From Haematobia irritans (lineage: Eukaryota > Arthropoda > Insecta > Diptera > Muscidae), in contig NC_134400.1 in NCBI RefSeq assembly GCF_050003625.1, forward strand, positions 57,044,066 through 57,108,065: a DNA stretch of 64,000 nt, written 5' to 3'. Below the pieces are notes generated by a model. The model ran no database searches and had not been told where the DNA came from. It saw nothing but the letters and a program-made list of their open reading frames with translations. Below are positions 18,889 to 30,567 of the stretch, piece by piece (the stretch's first letter is position 1; the number at the start of each line of letters is the position of its first letter). Both the position numbers and the translations under genes were made by a program.

Positions 18889-20556
18889 ATCTGCATTATT
18901 TTGAGGACCGAACTGTGACCGTAACTTTTTTCTGACCGCAGCGATAGCTCACGCAACCGCACAGCCGTTGTTGCAGCTAACTGTTTGGCCAAAATGTCTA
19001 AAGGCAATAGATGCAGTATGACATTAAGGGAGTTTGTTCCTGTCTTGCTGAATGCACCTGAGATACACAAGCACGCCATACGCTGAACTTTGTCTAAACT
19101 TGTCGGCTGGTGAAGTGCCGGCCACCAGACTACAACACCATATAGCATTATAGGTCTAACCACTGCCGTGTATAGCCAATGTACAATTTTTGGTTTTAGT
19201 CCCCACTTTTTCCCTATTGCCTTTTTGCACGAGTATAAAGCTACCGTTGCTTTCCTCGCCCTTTCTTCAATATTAAGCTTAAAGTTCAGCTTCCTGTCCA
19301 AAATAACGCCAAGGTATTTTGCACACTCCCTAAAGGGAATTTCAATACCCCCTAAGGAAATGGGTCTAACCGTGGGAGTTTTGCGATCTTTGCAGTACAT
19401 GACTAGGTCTGTCTTTGCAGGATTTACCCCAAGACCATTATCTTTCGCCCATTTCTCAGTCATCCGGAGGGCTCTCTGTATAATATCTCTAGCTGTTGAT
19501 GGGAATTTTCCCCTGACTGCTAGCGCCACATCATCTGCGTATGCCACCACTTGTATCCTTTCTTTTTCTAGGGAAACCAGAAGGTCGTTTATAGCAACAT
19601 TCCAAAGAAGAGGCGATAGAACTCCTCCTTGAGGAGTGCCTCTGTTCACATACCTTTGTATGTTTGCTTATCCTAGTGGGGCTGAAATGCGTCTCTTCCT
19701 TAGAAGTTCGTCTAACAGCCTAAGTATACCTGGATCAACATTCAGAGTTATCAGTCCATTTAATATCGAGCTCGGATGGACGTTATTGAACGCCCCTTCG
19801 ATGTCTAGAAACGCCACGATTGTGTATTCTTTGACAGATAGTGAGCTTTCAAAAAAGCTGACTAGTTCATGTAATGCGGTCTCAGTAGACCTGCCCTTCG
19901 AGTATGCATGTTGTCGTTTCGAGAGCAAACTTGAATCGACGCTAGTTCTAAGATAAATATCTATCATCCTCTCCAGAGTCTTAAGAAGGAATGATGATAA
20001 GCTGATTGGTCGGAAATCCTTCGCATTCGAGTGAGAGGCTTTTCCCGCTTTAGGTATGAAAACGACTTTTGATTCCCTCCACTTTCGTGGAATATATGCT
20101 AAGTTGATACATCCTATATATATCGCCGACAACCAGGGGATAATTCTGTCAGCCACCGCTTGTAACTCCGCCGGAGTACTTCCATCAGGTCCGGGGGATT
20201 TGAATGATCCAAAGCTATTTAACGCCCATTTTATTCTAGATTCTGATACAATTTCCTCGATAGGAAACGGCCGCTGAGCCAGGAAAATGTGTGTCCAATA
20301 GTACCTCCAGCGTCTCCTCACTGGACGTTGTCCAATTGCCCTCCGATGTTTTAATGAAACCTGGAGCGGAGCTCGTGGATGCTAGCACCATCCGTAGTCC
20401 GGAAGCCTCGGACGTATTCTCAATGCTGCTGCAGTAATCATTCCAAGAGTTATGCTGAGCCTTTCTCAGTTCTCGCTTATATCCTCTCAGATTCTTCTTG
20501 TAAGCGTCCCAATCCACAGGAGCTCTGGTGGACTTTGCTTTCCACGATTTCCTCAT
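18876..20556 (-). pseudogene. LINE reverse transcriptase, frameshifted
   Basis: Linker 20236-20556 (MRKSWKAKSTRAPVDWDAYK) leads into the reverse transcriptase in 19668-20321: SPGPDG, FRPISLSSFLLKTLERM and VAFLDIEGAFNNV (first catalytic Asp). The frame breaks near 19650-19668 and resumes at 18876-19649 with RGTPQGGVLSPLLWN and the catalytic YADDVAL (about residue 36 of that piece), then KYLGVILDRKL and the thumb region. It copies LINE RNA at the nicked target. At least two frame changes make it inactive. Confidence 0.85.
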
Positions 20557-20646
20557 ATTACCTAACTCCGTAGACCACCATGGTGGTCGATTTTTCCCCT
20601 TGGCTTCCCTTTAGGGCATGCAGCTTTAAGTGAAATGTTGAAGGCC

Positions 20647-21317
20647 TTAGTAATCCTCTCCACTGCGTGTTCGATAACTTGCACAGTGCTCATATTTGTC
20701 TCTGGTATTTCCGGTATCATCATATGGAACGATCCTATTCCAGTCAGCTTTCCTAACATTTGGCGGAAATATGGTCTTGGTGGTATGAACATCAAATTTG
20801 AAACTGATGTAGCGATGATCTGAGAAGCTGTGTTCACTTAAAACCTGCCACTCAGATATCATTTCACTCAGTTATTGCGAGGCCAAGGTGATGTCCAAAA
20901 CTTCTTGCCTGTTTTTAGTGACAAAGGTTGGGGTATCTCCCTTGTTGCAAACTACCAGATTAGTTCGCAAAATAAACTCTATTAGCGACTCTCCCCTTGT
21001 ATTAGTATCACTACTTCCCCATATACTATGATGTGATGCGCATTCGCATCGCATCCCATAATGAGTTTCGTCTTTGTTTTCAGTGACTCCTCAACTAAGG
21101 TCTTAACGGCACATGGAGGCATCTCCCTGTCATGTCCCATATAGACCGAAGATACCCAATATTTGCATTTGGCCATTTCTAAACTGACAACGACAATGTC
21201 TGCATTGCACATTGAAGGAAGCAGAAACAAGTTAAGCTCGTTTTTAGCAGCACATGCAGCCTTACAATGATGAAGATTTATCTGGAGGATCCGTAGGACC
21301 ATCGAGATTTTCAACAA
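20647..21317 (-). pseudogene. LINE AP-type endonuclease domain, frameshifted
   Basis: The N-terminal block RILQINLHHCKAA (about 21300) is the usual opening of apurinic-like endonucleases of LINEs. GCDANAHH (about 21045) is the conserved Asp-Ala-Asn-Ala-His motif, but the frame shifts near it. The continuation in another frame shows HHSIWGSSDTNTRGESLIEF and DITLASQ, matching the active-site region that normally reads W..S..T..RG..L.EF. A further piece (20647-20862) gives a SDHRYISF block with the catalytic SDH. Together they would nick target DNA. The domain is now split over three frames. Confidence 0.7.
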
Positions 21318-21320
21318 CCG

Positions 21321-22474
21321 TCACATCAGCCGCTTCAATCGAGTCATCAAGAATGTCCTCTTCAGAGATCTCGCAATAACCATAGGTTCAACTTTGGTGA
21401 GTTCTGAGGCAGTAGAAGCCTCCTCACGTATACGGTGTCTATCCATATCTTCAACTTTGGTATCTCCCTCAACTTCGCAAGAGGATCCGCTTACTTCTGA
21501 TTCAGACAGAGGCTTGTCCATTTCTGAATCCTTTAGCTGATCGTTTTTATACACCTTCATTTGGATATAATGAAAGCCATTACATACACGGCCCTGAGAC
21601 TTTGCTAGATGTGGCAAAGACTGAGTGTTCAATATAAACACTGCAGCCGTCTTGGTCCATCCACTTCATCCAAACGCCCAACCTTCCAATCAGCTGTTGG
21701 AAGATCTGGATTGCATTGTTTCAGTCTATTTAAAATAGATTCAGGGTCAGGAGGGTTTGCAGGTATCCACGCATGTGCTCTAGGTCGAGCCGGTATGTCT
21801 TTCTTCTCGACTAACTCTAGAGCAGCTCCTTCACAAACTTCACCAACTAGTATCAGAGCAGCTTTAAAACATTCTATAGACCTCTGGTCCTCAAATGCGA
21901 CTAGCTTAAATCGTCCTTGATACCATCCAACATCTTGCCGTCGAGGACTTGGTCCGGGAAACTTTTTTTGCACCTCTGAGTAGACACCAGACATCGCGTT
22001 CTCAATTTCCCCCCATTTACCTTGGAACCCTACCGTCCAATGCTCCTTTATTAATGATAGCCGTCATAAGGCTGTCTTTTGCAACTGAGGCAAACGATCT
22101 TTGATCCCGTTTAGAGGATGGCAGTTCATCCGGTGATCGTTCCCTTTTGCCAGCTTCAAGAATTCCTTGAACCCATTTTAAGGAATCACTTTACTTAGCC
22201 GACAACGTGCTTGGGTCGACAGATCTTAATTTCTTTAGGATAAACAAAGAATTTCTGCGTTCTTTGAATCTCTTTCGTGAGGGATTACCTCCTTTGATGC
22301 CGCTACCTTGGAAAAGGTTCGACTTGTCAAATTGCCGCCACCTGTCGACCCGTCTAGAGGTCGACTTATTGGGCCTAACTCTTGGTCATTGCCCAAATTT
22401 ATAACTCCAGTCGATACCCGTCCACTGGTCCCTGAAGTTAGCAACCCAGTGGATGTCTTTGAATTTCTCTGCAT
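21321..22474 (-). pseudogene. LINE ORF1 (gag-like), frameshifted
   Basis: Open pieces at 22235-22474, 21629-21994 and 21321-21641 lie in consecutive positions but different frames. The piece 21629-21994 (start MSGVYSEVQKKFPGPSPR) has the pattern of the DUF4780-type domain found in ORF1 of many insect LINEs: a W-x-G-R-F-K-L block, a conserved GEVCEGA block and a W-x-P-A-N-PP block. The 5' piece is Ser/Thr/Gly-rich and probably disordered. The protein should bind element RNA. No complete frame survives. Confidence 0.6.
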
Positions 22475-22950
22475 GGTGGCCTAATATCCCACCACACTTG
22501 AAATTCGTAGTAGGTAATTATTACGATGATTTTATCCGCTATTAAAAAACACTTCCGTTCGACGGTTGAATAGCCAATATGCTGTATGAGTTCAATGGAA
22601 CTCATAAGGACCAATGTTTGTATGGTTATTAGATATCATATACTAACACCATGTACCAAATTTAAGCCAGATCGGATGAAGTATGCTTCTCTTAGAGGCT
22701 CCGCAAGCCAAATCTGGGGTCGGTTTATATGGGGGCTATACGTAAAAGTGGTCCAATATGTCCCATTTGCAATACTGTTTGACCTACTTTAATAACAACT
22801 GCTTATGCCAAGTTTCAAGTCGATAGCATGTTTCGTTCGGAAGTTAGCATGATTTCAACGGACGGACATGCTTAGATCGACTCAGAATTTCACCACGACC
22901 CAAAATATATATATTTTATAGGGTCTTAGAACAATATTTCGACGTGTTAC

Positions 22951-23140
22951 TGTTGGGATAATTTATTTATATTGTATGAAAATGTACTTTGTGCTATATA
23001 ACTTGTTGTATGTATTAAAAAAAAAAAAACAGTAGGCTTTGAAATTTTGTTTTCTCTGTTATACATTTTTCTTTTAAATAAAATTTGAGTTGTCAGAAAT
23101 TTTTCCAACGACAAGCAAGCGTGTTTTAAATATCGTAACA
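22951..23140 (+). repeat. Copia 5' LTR
   Basis: 190 bp, TG...CA bounded, with a run of about 13 A near its middle. Its partner is at 27105-27293 and differs by one A. The left flank is HINE-like sequence ending GTTAC. Confidence 0.92.
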
Positions 23141-23156
23141 GGTTATAGGCCCAGAC
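23141..23156 (+). promoter_or_regulatory. Copia primer-binding site (initiator tRNA-Met half-molecule type)
   Basis: GGTTATAGGCCCAG lies flush with the 5' LTR. The initiator tRNA-Met anticodon region reads CUGGGCCCAUAACC, so 13 of 14 positions pair. Copia elements are known to prime from a cleaved internal tRNA-iMet fragment rather than from a 3' CCA end. Confidence 0.75.
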
Positions 23157-23217
23157 ACCCGTATTTAAAAGAGAATTTGCTGGAAAACCATTAAATGAAT
23201 TGCAGAATCTCTTAATA

Positions 23218-26200
23218 ATGGAGGACTTCAAGATGTCCAAATTGAATGGAGTGGAAGGTTGGACGCTGTGGAAGTTTCAAATAAGAGTAATTTTACGTGC
23301 CAGTGATTTATGGTCAATTGTGGACGGGTCTTTGCAGCAGCCTTCTATTGAATCAGTAAATGAATTACGCATGTGGAAAGCAAGAGATGCCAAGGCTCAA
23401 AAGCTTATCGTTGTCTCTATGGAAGAGGAACCGATGATGCATATTATTAATTGTGAAACTGCTGCCGAAATGTGGTCTGTATTGGAGAGCGTTTATGAAC
23501 AAAAGTCGGCAACATCAATTCATCTATTGCAACAACAATTTTTCCAATATTCAAAAGATCCTGGGGACAGCATTTCAGTACACATATCAAAATTACAAAA
23601 AATAGCAAAACAGTTAGGTGATTTAGGTGAACAAATTACGGAAAATATGCTGATTACAAAAATACTGATGACTCTACCGGATGAATACAGGCACTTCTTC
23701 TCATCGTGGGAATCGACAGAAAAAGGTGAGCGGACTTTAAAAAATCTTTCAAGTCGTCTCTGCATGGAAGAATGCAGATTGGGTATTCAACCAGAACAGT
23801 CAGAAGCATTTGTTGCAAAACATGGCCAGAAAAAACAGAATGACAGGAAATATTTTGAGTCAAAAGTTGCTAAGAAAGGAAACTGTTTTTATTGTGGTAA
23901 GCCAGGACATTGGAAGAAAGACTGCCCAGTACAAAAACGGTGGAAGCCACAAAACGATGGTTCTGCTTTCATAAACGAAGTGATGCTTGTAACATCTGAT
24001 GAAAGCGAAAAATGGTTTGTGGATTCAGGGGCAAGCGACCATATGTGTAAGCATTTGGGTTGGTTCAAAAATTATGTGAAGTTTGAAATACCAAAGAATA
24101 TACGAATTGGTAATGGTTCCATGATTCCTGCCTACGGAAAAGGTGACATTTTTATTGAGGCTTTCGATGGAAATGTCTGGAATCCGAAGTATATTAAAAA
24201 TGTTTTGTATGTCCCAGATATTAAATTAAATTTATTTTCATCGAATACATGCCTTGAAAAAGGGGTTTCAATGCACGCAGAAGGAATTCAATGCACATTT
24301 AAGCACAATGGAAAGGTGGTATTGAAAGGAATTAGAAAGCAGTCCAAACTCTTTGAGTTGATAATAAAGGTGAAAACTCCTGCTAATGGGGAGGCTTATG
24401 CGGGTGAACAGCAAAATAATTTGCGTATTTGGCATGAAAAGCTGTGTCATCAAGGAAAGGAACACGTAAAAACAATTTTAAAGAAATATAATATTAAGTG
24501 CGCAGGCTCTGATTTCTTTTGTGAAGGCTGTGTAATGGGTAAGCAGCACCGAAACTCCTTTGAAGATAGCCTAAAAAGAGCTAGTCAGCCTGGTGAACTA
24601 GTTCACACGGATCTGTGTGGCCCTATGCAAGAGGTATCTCTAGGAGGCTCTCGGTATATGTTGCTGTTCAGAGATGATTGTTCGAATTATCGTCACGTTT
24701 ATTGCCTAAAATCAAAATCTGATGTTTCAGAAGCCTTAAGGAAGTATTTGGATACAGTGGAAGCAGAAACAGGAAAAAAGGTTCGCACAATTCGTTCTGA
24801 CAATGGATCCGAATTTGTGAATAAACAGGTATGTGAAATATTACGTACTTATAAAGTTATACATCAAAGAACAAACCCCTATACGCCGGAACAAAATGGT
24901 CGAGCTGAAAGAGACATGAGGACGATTATTGAAGCGGCTAGATCAATGATTCACAGCAAAGAGTTATCACTAAAGTATTGGGGTGAAGCTGTCAATAACG
25001 TTGTCTATACGCTTAATAGAACTGGTTCAAGCCCTAACAAAGAAAATGTTCCGTATGAATTATGGTTCGAAAAAACTCCTGAAATTAATGGCTTACATGT
25101 TTTTGGTTCGACTGCTTATGTTCATATCCCAAATGAAAAACGTCGTAAGTTAAATGCAAAGTCTAAAAAGGGAATATTTGTGGGATACGAAGAAAATTGC
25201 AAGGGATATCGTATATGGATACCAAATGAAAAATATATGGAAATATCGAGAAATATTATAATAAGGGACGAAGAGAATATTTGCATTCCAAACAGGGATT
25301 GGAATAATGAAAATGAAGTCAATATAAAATTGACTAAAGAACGTGAAAGTGATGATATATCAGAGAAAAATTTGGATGTTGGACCAATCTCACCGGAAAA
25401 TAGAGTTCATAATGGCAACAACTTTGAATCTCATCAGGAAGTTCCACAAGAATTAAGCCAACAAGCAACAACAAACAATAAACAAAATCGTTATAACCTG
25501 CGGTCGAGAGCATCAGAGGAAATTGATGATGTGTTTTATGCATTTATAGACGATAATGACGAACCCAACACCTATGATGAAGCAATTTCAAGTATAAATA
25601 GTGTCCAGTGGAAGGAAGCTATGGATGAAGAGTACAACTCTCTCATAAAAAATGAGACATGGAAACTAGTTGAACTGCCGACTGGAAAAAATGCTATATC
25701 AAATAAATAGGTATATAAAATAAAGAAGAATAAGGATAATTCAATTGTACGTTTCAAGGCTCGATTAGTTGTACGAGGGTTTACTCAAAAATTCGGTCAA
25801 GACTATGAGGAAACTTTTAGCCCAGTGGCAAAGTTTACATCGATTAGAGTAATTTTGGCTTTGTCAAGTATGTATAATTATCACCTCCAACAATTTGACA
25901 TAAAAACTGCATTCTTGTATGGTAAACTTGAGGAGGAAATATACATGGAACAGCCAGTTGGATATGAAGATGGATCAGAGAAAGTATGCAAATTACAAAA
26001 AAGTTTATATGGCCTTAAACAAGCTTCGAGATGCTGGAATAAGCATTTTACTGAAATATTAAAAAAATTCAATTTTAAAACAAGTACTGCCAATGACTGC
26101 GTTTTTATAGGATGCGTAAAAGATAAAATGATAATTGTGACCATTTATATTGACGATGGACTTGTAGCAGCGGAATCAGCTGAGATTTGTGAAATTTTCA

Positions 26201-27090
26201 TTAAATATCTTCAGAATGCATTTGAAGTAAAAAAGGTTGACACATTATATTATTTGGGAATGGAAATAGTGCAAGAACCAAATGAGATACACATTTCGCA
26301 GTCGTCGTATACTAAGAAGTTGTTGCGAAAATTTAATATGGAATATGCAAAACCAGTAAGTACACCCATAGAGGAAAGTTTGATTCCAGGTAAAACTGAA
26401 AAAACAATTAGGTTCCCATATCGAGAAGCAATTGGTTCATTAATGTATTTGGGCTTAGTGTCGAGACCTGATATTGCTTTCGCTATTTCGTATTTAAGCC
26501 GTTTCTTGGATTCTTATACAGAACAACATGTTACAGCAGTTAAAAGAATTTTCAAATATTTGAGTGGAACATCAAGTGAAGGAATATTTTTCAAAAAAGA
26601 AAACGACGTTTTGTTGAAATGTTATACTGATTCTGATTTTGCAGGCGATCTGGAAAGTAGACATTCCACAAGTGGATATGTTGTAACGCTTGCAGGGGGA
26701 CCAGTATCATGGTTTTCTCGTAAACAATCGATAGCTTCTCTCTCAACTACTGAGGCGGAGTACGTTGCAGCTTGTGAGGGCGTGAAAGAACTAAAATGGT
26801 TACAGAGACTATTGGAAGAACTCATAACGAATCAGGAAATTTCTATACCAACAATGTACTTGGACAATCAAAGTTCAATAAAGCTAGTAAAGAATTCACA
26901 ATTTCACAAGAGAACAAAGCATATTGAGGTTAACTACCACTATATACGCGAGGTATATGAAAGCAAGTTCTTTGAGTTGACATACGTCCCAACAGCAGAT
27001 CAATTGGCAGATATTTTCACCAAGCCTTTAAAGAAGCAACGATTCAACACCATAAAAGACAAATTGAATATTGATAAACGAAGAATATAA
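23218..27090 (+). pseudogene. Copia Gag-Pol polyprotein with one in-frame TAG
   Basis: Start MEDFKMSKLNG at 23218 (a TTG 18 bp upstream is less likely). Residue positions from that start: UBN2-type gag region; zinc knuckle CFYCGKPGHWKKDC (about 222); protease WFVDSGASDHMC (about 265); integrase H-H-C-C (about 404-437); integrase catalytic Asp in HTDLCGP (about 463), Asp in RSDNGSEF (about 525) and Glu in EQNGRAERD (about 558). TAG at 25708-25710 follows AISNK, where Copia relatives have Trp, so TGG to TAG is likely. The frame continues unchanged with reverse transcriptase (YIDDGL at about 26149), RNase H (TDSDFAGD at about 26627) and the end DIFTKPLKKQRF. The stop separates integrase from reverse transcriptase, so this copy is probably dead unless the stop is read through. 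Confidence 0.9.
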
Positions 27091-27104
27091 ATAAATAGTG
27101 GAAG

Positions 27105-27293
27105 TGTTGGGATAATTTATTTATATTGTATGAAAATGTACTTTGTGCTATATAACTTGTTGTATGTATTAAAAAAAAAAAACAGTAGGCTTTGAAATTT
27201 TGTTTTCTCTGTTATACATTTTTCTTTTAAATAAAATTTGAGTTGTCAGAAATTTTTCCAACGACAAGCAAGCGTGTTTTAAATATCGTAACA
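27105..27293 (+). repeat. Copia 3' LTR
   Basis: 189 bp, starting TGTTGGGATA just after the purine stretch and ending ATCGTAACA, then GTTAC and resumed HINE-like sequence. Confidence 0.92.
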
Positions 27294-28059
27294 GTTACCA
27301 ACGGAATGACAAAGGTAATATACCCCCATCCTATGGTGGAGGTTATAAAAAAAATAAACAGTGGAAAATATTTAAAAATTGCAAAAGGGATCTTTATATA
27401 CACTTTTTAGAGTTGGGACAGTTAAAATGAAAAAGGGGGAAACAGTGAAAATTAAACAGTACAATGTACAGAAACAAAGTTTAGTTCCTCTTTATTAATA
27501 CGTAGTCCAAGAGGAGTTGACGGACACTTTCAAAAATAAAAGCGGGCATTAAGTTCGAGTTTGTATTATTAAAGAAAAGTAAACCTGAAATCATGGCCAT
27601 TGTATAGCAATAATGCCAACTTTATTCCGGCCTTAAAGGTAACAAGTATAAACGGCCGTAAGTTCGGCCAGGCCGAATCTTATGTACCCTCCACCATGGA
27701 TTGCATTGAAACTTGTACTAAAGACTGCCATCCACAATCGAATTACTTGGGTTGCGGTAACTCTTGCCGATGGCAAGGTTTCTTAAAACTTCTTAACACC
27801 GTCTACTCAATAGTAAGTTAGTCCATACGGAGTATATATTAAACAAAAAAGGTCGATTAAATACTATATAATTCAGTTTGACAAAATTTTCTATAGAAAT
27901 AAAATGTTGACAAAATTTTCTATAGAAATAAAATTTTTTACATAATTTTCTATAGAAATAAAATTTGGACAAAAATTTCCATAGTAATAAAATTTTGACA
28001 AAATTTTCTATAGAAATAAAATTTTGCTAGATTACCTTTGGGGATCGGCTATATATAAC

Positions 28060-29450
28060 TATAGACGGATATGGACCAATTTTGGCATGGTTGTTAGCGG
28101 CCATATACTGCACAATGTACAAAATTTCACCTCGTACCAAATCTTAACCGGATCCGATGAATTTTGGTCCTCTAAGAGCTCCGGAGGTCAAATCTGGGGA
28201 TTGGTTTAAATGGGAGTTATATAATTAAGACCGGCATGAACCAATTTTTGCATGGTTGTTACTAACACCACGTACCAAATTTCAACCGGATTGGGTGAAT
28301 TTTGCTCTTCCAAGGGGCTCCGGAGGTCAAATCTGGGGATCGGTTTATATGGGGGCTATATATAATTATGGACTGATATGAACCAATTCATGCATGGTTG
28401 TTGGATACCATATAATAACATCACGTACCAAATTTCAACCGAATACGATGCATTTTTCCAAGGGGCTCCTGAGGTCAAATCTGGGGACCATTTTATATGG
28501 GGGCTATATATAATTATGGACCGATTTCGACCATTTTTTGCATAGTGGTTAGATACCATATACTAACACCATGTACCAAATTTTAGCCGGATCATGTGAA
28601 ATTTTCTTCTCTTAGAGGCTCCGCAAGCCAAATCTGGGGATCGGTTTATATGGGGGCTATATATAATTATGGACCGATATGGACCAATTTTTGCATGGTT
28701 GTTGGAGACCATATACTAACACCATGTACCAAATTTCAGCCGGATCGGATGAAATTTGCTTCTCTTAGAGGCCTCGCAAGCCAAATCGGGGGATCGGTTT
28801 ATATGGGGGCTATATATAATTATGGACCGATGTGGACCAATTTTTGCATGGTTGTTAGAGACCATATACTAACACCATGTACCAAATTACAGCCGGATCG
28901 GATGAAATTTGCTTCTCTTAGAGGCCTCGCAAGCCAAATCGGGGGATCGGTTTATATGGGGGCTATATATAATTATGGACCGATGTGGACCAATTTTTGC
29001 ATGGTTGTTAGAGACCATATACTAACACCATGTACCAAATTACAGCCGGATCGGATGAAATTTGCTTCTCTTAGAGGCCTCGCAAGCCAAATCTGGGGAT
29101 CGGTTTATATGGGGGCTATATATAATTATGAACCGATGTGGACCAATTTTTGCATGGTTGTTAGAGACCATATACTATCACCATCTACCAAATTTCAGCC
29201 GGATCGGATGAAATTTGCTTCTCTTAGAGGCCTCGCAAGCCAAATCGGGGGATCGGTTTATATGGGGGCTATATATAATTATTGACCGATGTGGACCAAT
29301 TTTTGCATGGTTGTTAGAGACCATATACTAACCCCCTGTACCAAATTTCAGCCAGATCGGATGAAATTTGCTTCTCTTAGAGGCCTCGCAAGCAAAATTT
29401 GGGGGTCCGTTTATATGGGGGCTATAAGTAAAAGTGGACCGATATGGCCC
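28060..29450. repeat. 153-bp tandem array
   Basis: Units recur every 153 bp between about 28650 and 29415, judged by the recurring TATGGGGGCTATATATAATTA. Older, more diverged units lie to the left. The unit holds a block ATCGGTTTATATGGGGGC, a block ACCAATTTTTGCATGGTTG and a block AAATTTCAGCCGGATCGGATG. 153 is divisible by three, so frames continue from unit to unit on both strands. Confidence 0.8.
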
Positions 29451-29541
29451 ATTTGCAATACCATCCGACCTACATCAATAACAACTACTTGTGCCAAGTT
29501 TCAAGTCGATAGCTTGTTTCGTTCGGAAGTTAGCGTGATTT

Positions 29542-29600
29542 CAACAGACGGACGGACGGACGGACGGACGGACGGACGGACGGACGGACGGACGGACGGA
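29542..29600. repeat. GGAC/GTCC microsatellite
   Basis: About 15 copies of GGAC, an expansion of the 2-4 copies seen at the same place in the other elements (for example 33900, 54531, 58406). This fits the protomicrosatellite behaviour described for DINE-1/mini-me elements. Confidence 0.85.
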
Positions 29601-30280
29601 CATGCTCAGATCGACTCAGAATTTCACCACGACCCAGAATATATATACTTTGTGGGGTCTTAGAGCAATATTTCGATGTGTTACAAACGGAATGACAAAG
29701 TTAATATACCCCCCATCCTATGGTGGAGGGTATAAAAATGAAATTAAGTTCGTTAATAAAAGTTCATATTTATTTGTGTTTCTAAATACGATAAATTTTG
29801 AATGCAATTAAAATGGTGTTAAATGCTAATAAAAACTAGTTCACTCTTAAATAAATTTATGTGTTGGCTGTAAAATTATTGTATAGGATTTAAATGTACA
29901 TAATGTGCTTTTAAATAACTTTAGGATTCGATGAAAAATATTTATGTTTATACTCGACGTAAAAAAATCCTTTGGAAAGCGTAAACCAAAAACCTTTTTC
30001 TTTTGTTAGTTTTTGAATTTCTTCGAAAATTTCAAACTTTTATACCAAGAACAATTTGTCGTTACAAAATTTTTATTTTTGGAATAAAAAAAATTATATT
30101 TTATCCAAAAATTCAGTCCATTTCGTTTATATCAAGCACTGTTCTTTTCTGACTGTAAATCTTTAATAACCCACATTTCAAAGTTTCACTGTAAAAATTT
30201 AAAATAGTAATAGGAATGTCGAACATTTTTTTCGGAATTTGTGGAATATATGTAAAAATAAATGTAAAAAAAATTGGTGA

Positions 30281-30356
30281 TCGGTCGGAACAGGGATTGT
30301 ATCCACGACCCTTTGTATGCAAGGCGGACATGCTAACCATTGCTCCACGTGACCAA
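30281..30356 (-). repeat. tRNA-like stretch inside R2
   Basis: On the minus strand it reads TGGAGCAATGGTTAGCATG..CCTTGCATAC, then a weak B-box-like GGATACAATCC. It matches the head of the SINE at 62001. The B box is damaged and no tRNA cloverleaf with paired acceptor is visible, so it is not a tRNA gene. Confidence 0.6.
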
Positions 30357-30567
30357 CAAATGTATGTTTCTGTTAAATAATGTTTTGTTTGCATCGGCAT
30401 ATTCCCTCTATTCTCCATCCAGGCAAAAAAGTATAATTTAACAAATTTATAAAATTGAATAATATGTTCAACATTGTTTGTATTACAGAAAGAAGTACTA
30501 AGAACTACAAAATCTGGTGGAAATGAGAAAGATGTGAGGGAATATGCAATTAGGCAGAAATAATTTT

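Larger units (their letters stand above)
18446..22593 (-). mobile_element. Non-LTR retrotransposon (LINE), decayed but with clear target duplication
   Basis: A 12-bp duplication AATGGAACTCAT flanks the element at 18434-18445 and 22594-22605, fixing its ends. It reads on the minus strand: an ORF1 with a gag-like domain, then an AP-type endonuclease and a reverse transcriptase, then a tail of TAACC repeats. Several frameshifts and stops separate the parts, and the expected region between reverse transcriptase and the C-terminal knuckle is shortened. The clade is probably I/LOA/R1-like, by comparison of motifs from memory. The last 75 bp are shared with the SINE at 62001-62350. Confidence 0.88.
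22951..27293 (+). mobile_element. Copia LTR retrotransposon, young
   Basis: LTRs of 190 bp (22951-23140) and 189 bp (27105-27293) begin TGTTGGGATA and end ATCGTAACA. They differ only in the length of an A-run as far as I can see. The 5-bp duplication GTTAC flanks the element. Directly after the 5' LTR comes GGTTATAGGCCCAG, one base off a match to the internal anticodon-region fragment of initiator tRNA-Met used by Drosophila copia. A purine stretch GTGGAAG precedes the 3' LTR. The single long frame is broken only by one TAG. Confidence 0.93.
22606..27343 (-). mobile_element. HINE-like element, reverse orientation, split by a Copia element
   Basis: The part 22606-22950 shows one 153-bp-type unit and the GTCC protomicrosatellite zone on the reverse strand. 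The part 27299-27343 holds the family head (complement of TATACCCTCCACCATAGG). Joining them across the 5-bp Copia duplication GTTAC restores the normal family sequence ATTTCGA.GTGTTAC.AACGG. The tail is missing, because the element begins directly at the LINE's target duplication. Confidence 0.75.
27641..29736 (-). mobile_element. HINE-like element, complete, reverse orientation
   Basis: Reading on the minus strand: head TATACCCTCCACCATAGG (to 29736), protomicrosatellite expanded to about 15 GGAC units (29542-29600), about ten units of 153 bp (28060-29450), a short 29-bp TTCTATAGAA array (27890-28020), a unique block, then CCATGGTGGAGGGTACATAAG, the GGCCTGGCC palindrome and tail TATACTTGTT (27641). 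Head and tail carry inverted copies of TACCCTCCA-CAT-GGAT. The long plus-strand frames 28596-29285 and 29289-29663 only reflect the array. Confidence 0.75.

Noticed and set aside
28596..29663. Long plus-strand frames that look like repeat proteins
   Set aside because: They follow the 153-bp array exactly, equivalents exist on the opposite strand and in every other array, and no start or domain is conserved.
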